Origin: Streptomyces muensis
GTDB taxonomy: Bacteria; Actinomycetota; Actinomycetes; Streptomycetales; Streptomycetaceae
NCBI RefSeq assembly: GCF_021474425.1
Contig: NZ_JAKEIP010000008.1
Span: forward strand, 1-64,000
Reading direction: 5' to 3'
DNA: 64,000 nt
Both the position numbers and the translations under genes were made by a program. The first letter of the stretch is position 1, and each line of letters starts with the position of its first letter. This document shows, in pieces, positions 62,828 to 64,000 of the stretch. The notes beneath the pieces were generated by a model. The model made no database searches. It saw nothing but the letters and a program-made list of their open reading frames with translations, and was not told where the DNA came from.

Positions 62828-64000
62828 GTGATCACCCCCGCCCGCACACGAACCCGTACCAGATTGCTCACCGGACGCCGTACGGGATCCCGTACCGGCT
62901 TCCGTGCCAGAACCGCCCTGATATCAGCCGCACTTGGAGCAGCCACCATGGCAGCCACTCTCCCCGCCGCGGGCCCCGCGGCCGCTGCCGACCCGCAGCG
63001 CCTCACCGTCGACCTGTCCGCCTCCGAGGGGCCGGTGATGCTCGGCGCCAACGGCGCGCTGTACGGGCTCAGCGACGACGGGGTGCCCAGCGACGCCGCG
63101 CTGGAACCCCTGAAGGTCACCAGCGTCTCGCAGAAGCCGGAGGGCGGCGCCCAGCACCCCAACGGCGACGCGCTCACCGTCTCGAAGTCGTTCTTCCGCA
63201 ACGGCGGCGGCGAGATCAACGTGATGATGCAGGACATCTACGCCAAGTGGCCGTACGAGGATCTCGGCATCGACGACTACCTCCCCAAGGTCGACAAGAT
63301 CGCCAAGGAGGTGGCGGCGGACCCGAACAGCGAGCGGTTCGTCTACATCCCGTTCAACGAGCCGGACCAGATCTGGTACAAGCTCGGCGTCGCCGACCAG
63401 GCCCAGTACGAGGCCAACCGGGACCGGTTCTTCAAGGACTGGAAGACGGTGTACCAGCGCATCCGCGCGATCGACCCGGACGCGAGGATCGCGGGTCCGA
63501 ACGAAGCCGCCTACCACACCCGCCTGTTGAAGGACTTCCTCGCCTTCGCCAAGCGGGAGAACGTCCTGCCGCAGGTGATGACCTGGCACGAGCTGGGGTC
63601 CGGCTCGTTGCGCGACTTCCAGGCGCACTACGACGACTACCGCAAGCTCGAACGCGAGGCGGGCATCGCGCCGCTGAAGATCAACATCGACGAGTACGCC
63701 AACCGCCGCGACCTCTCCGTCCCGGGCCAGCTCGTGCAGTGGGTCTCGATGTTCGAGCGGAACAAGGTGTACGCGAACATGGCGTACTGGGACGCGGCCG
63801 GCAACCTCAGCGGCCATGTCGTGCGCTCCAACATCCCCAACGGCGGCTGGTGGTTGTTCCGCTGGTACGCCGGGATGACCGGTGACACCGTCAAGGTGAC
63901 CCCGGCGCAGCCGAACACCATCGACACCCTCCAGGGCCTGGCCTCCCTGGACACCGGCCGCCGTCAGGCGCAGGTGCTGCTCGGCGGTGCGGCGGGCGAC
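62828..64000 (+). CDS. Secreted glycoside hydrolase, clan A type, 3' end off window
   Basis: 391 residues are visible, with no stop before the edge. A long Arg-rich N-terminus and hydrophobic core (ALISAALGAATMAATLPAA) form a signal peptide, possibly Tat-like. The catalytic (beta/alpha)8 barrel shows an acid/base Glu in FNEPD (about 178) and a likely nucleophile Glu in NIDEYA (about 288), resembling GH39-related enzymes. GTG 62828 follows GGAGG. It is the fourth gene of the LacI-linked operon, so it should release the sugar the transporter imports. Confidence 0.8.
   Translation, partial: MITPARTRTRTRLLTGRRTGSRTGFRARTALISAALGAATMAATLPAAGPAAAADPQRLTVDLSASEGPVMLGANGALYGLSDDGVPSDAALEPLKVTSVSQKPEGGAQHPNGDALTVSKSFFRNGGGEINVMMQDIYAKWPYEDLGIDDYLPKVDKIAKEVAADPNSERFVYIPFNEPDQIWYKLGVADQAQYEANRDRFFKDWKTVYQRIRAIDPDARIAGPNEAAYHTRLLKDFLAFAKRENVLPQVMTWHELGSGSLRDFQAHYDDYRKLEREAGIAPLKINIDEYANRRDLSVPGQLVQWVSMFERNKVYANMAYWDAAGNLSGHVVRSNIPNGGWWLFRWYAGMTGDTVKVTPAQPNTIDTLQGLASLDTGRRQAQVLLGGAAGD

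Overview
The window is chromosomal DNA from a high-GC actinomycete, almost certainly a Streptomyces. Third codon positions are nearly all G or C, GTG and TTG starts are frequent, stop/start overlaps of the ATGA or GTGA type are common, and secreted-enzyme genes alternate with sigma-factor regulators. I saw no rRNA, tRNA, CRISPR array or insertion sequence. About 60 genes cover nearly the whole stretch.

Region 1 (1-7.7 kb): a serine hydroxymethyltransferase gene leaves the window on the left, opposite a GntR/FCD regulator. Then come an unknown gene, a molybdate-sensing HTH-Mop regulator, the overlapping molybdate transporter genes modA-modB-modC, and a cytochrome P450. Region 2 (7.7-13.2 kb): a secreted M1 peptidase, an unusual GntR/FCD regulator with what look like two winged helices, and a divergent aconitase-family enzyme preceded by 15-bp phased repeats and an inverted repeat.

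Region 3 (13.3-16.7 kb) is a decaying galactoside/galactonate catabolic island on the minus strand. It holds a frameshifted GH27 alpha-galactosidase remnant, an intact GntR regulator, a galactonate dehydratase cut to its first 35 or so residues, an intact KDPG/KDPGal aldolase, an SMP-30 lactonase with its middle deleted in frame, and an intact KDG-type sugar kinase. Region 4 (16.9-21.6 kb): an aldo/keto reductase, a streptogrisin-like protease behind a LacI-type palindrome, a MhuD-like haem-degrading enzyme, a DUF817 membrane protein and a tandem GNAT acetyltransferase.

Region 5 (21.6-43.3 kb) is a dense partner-switching block for general stress sigma factors. A fully overlapping rsbR-rsbS-rsbT operon continues into an RsbT/PP2C fusion and a GAF-PP2C phosphatase. 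Next are an RsbV-like STAS protein, three RsbW-like kinases, two divergent SigB-family sigma factors, and three large multidomain PP2C phosphatases, one with a CitA/DcuS-type extracellular carboxylate sensor. An ABC exporter, a methyltransferase, a TPR protein and a 57-residue Cys protein sit among them. Several promoter-like sites match the SigB-type GTTT/GGGTAT pattern.

Region 6 (43.3-54.1 kb): a GH46 chitosanase with a CsnR-type palindrome, ferredoxin-NADP reductase with a possible iron box, small secreted and membrane proteins, a two-gene graspetide (ATP-grasp RiPP) cluster at 49.5-50.7 kb, an AraC/DJ-1 regulator and an NmrA-like protein. Region 7 (54.1-64 kb): a glycosyltransferase pair, a GH36 alpha-galactosidase opposite a LacI regulator with two operators, and a sugar ABC transporter operon ending in a secreted glycoside hydrolase that runs off the right edge. 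Several genes appear to be leaderless, with a TANNNT box 6-8 nt before the start codon.
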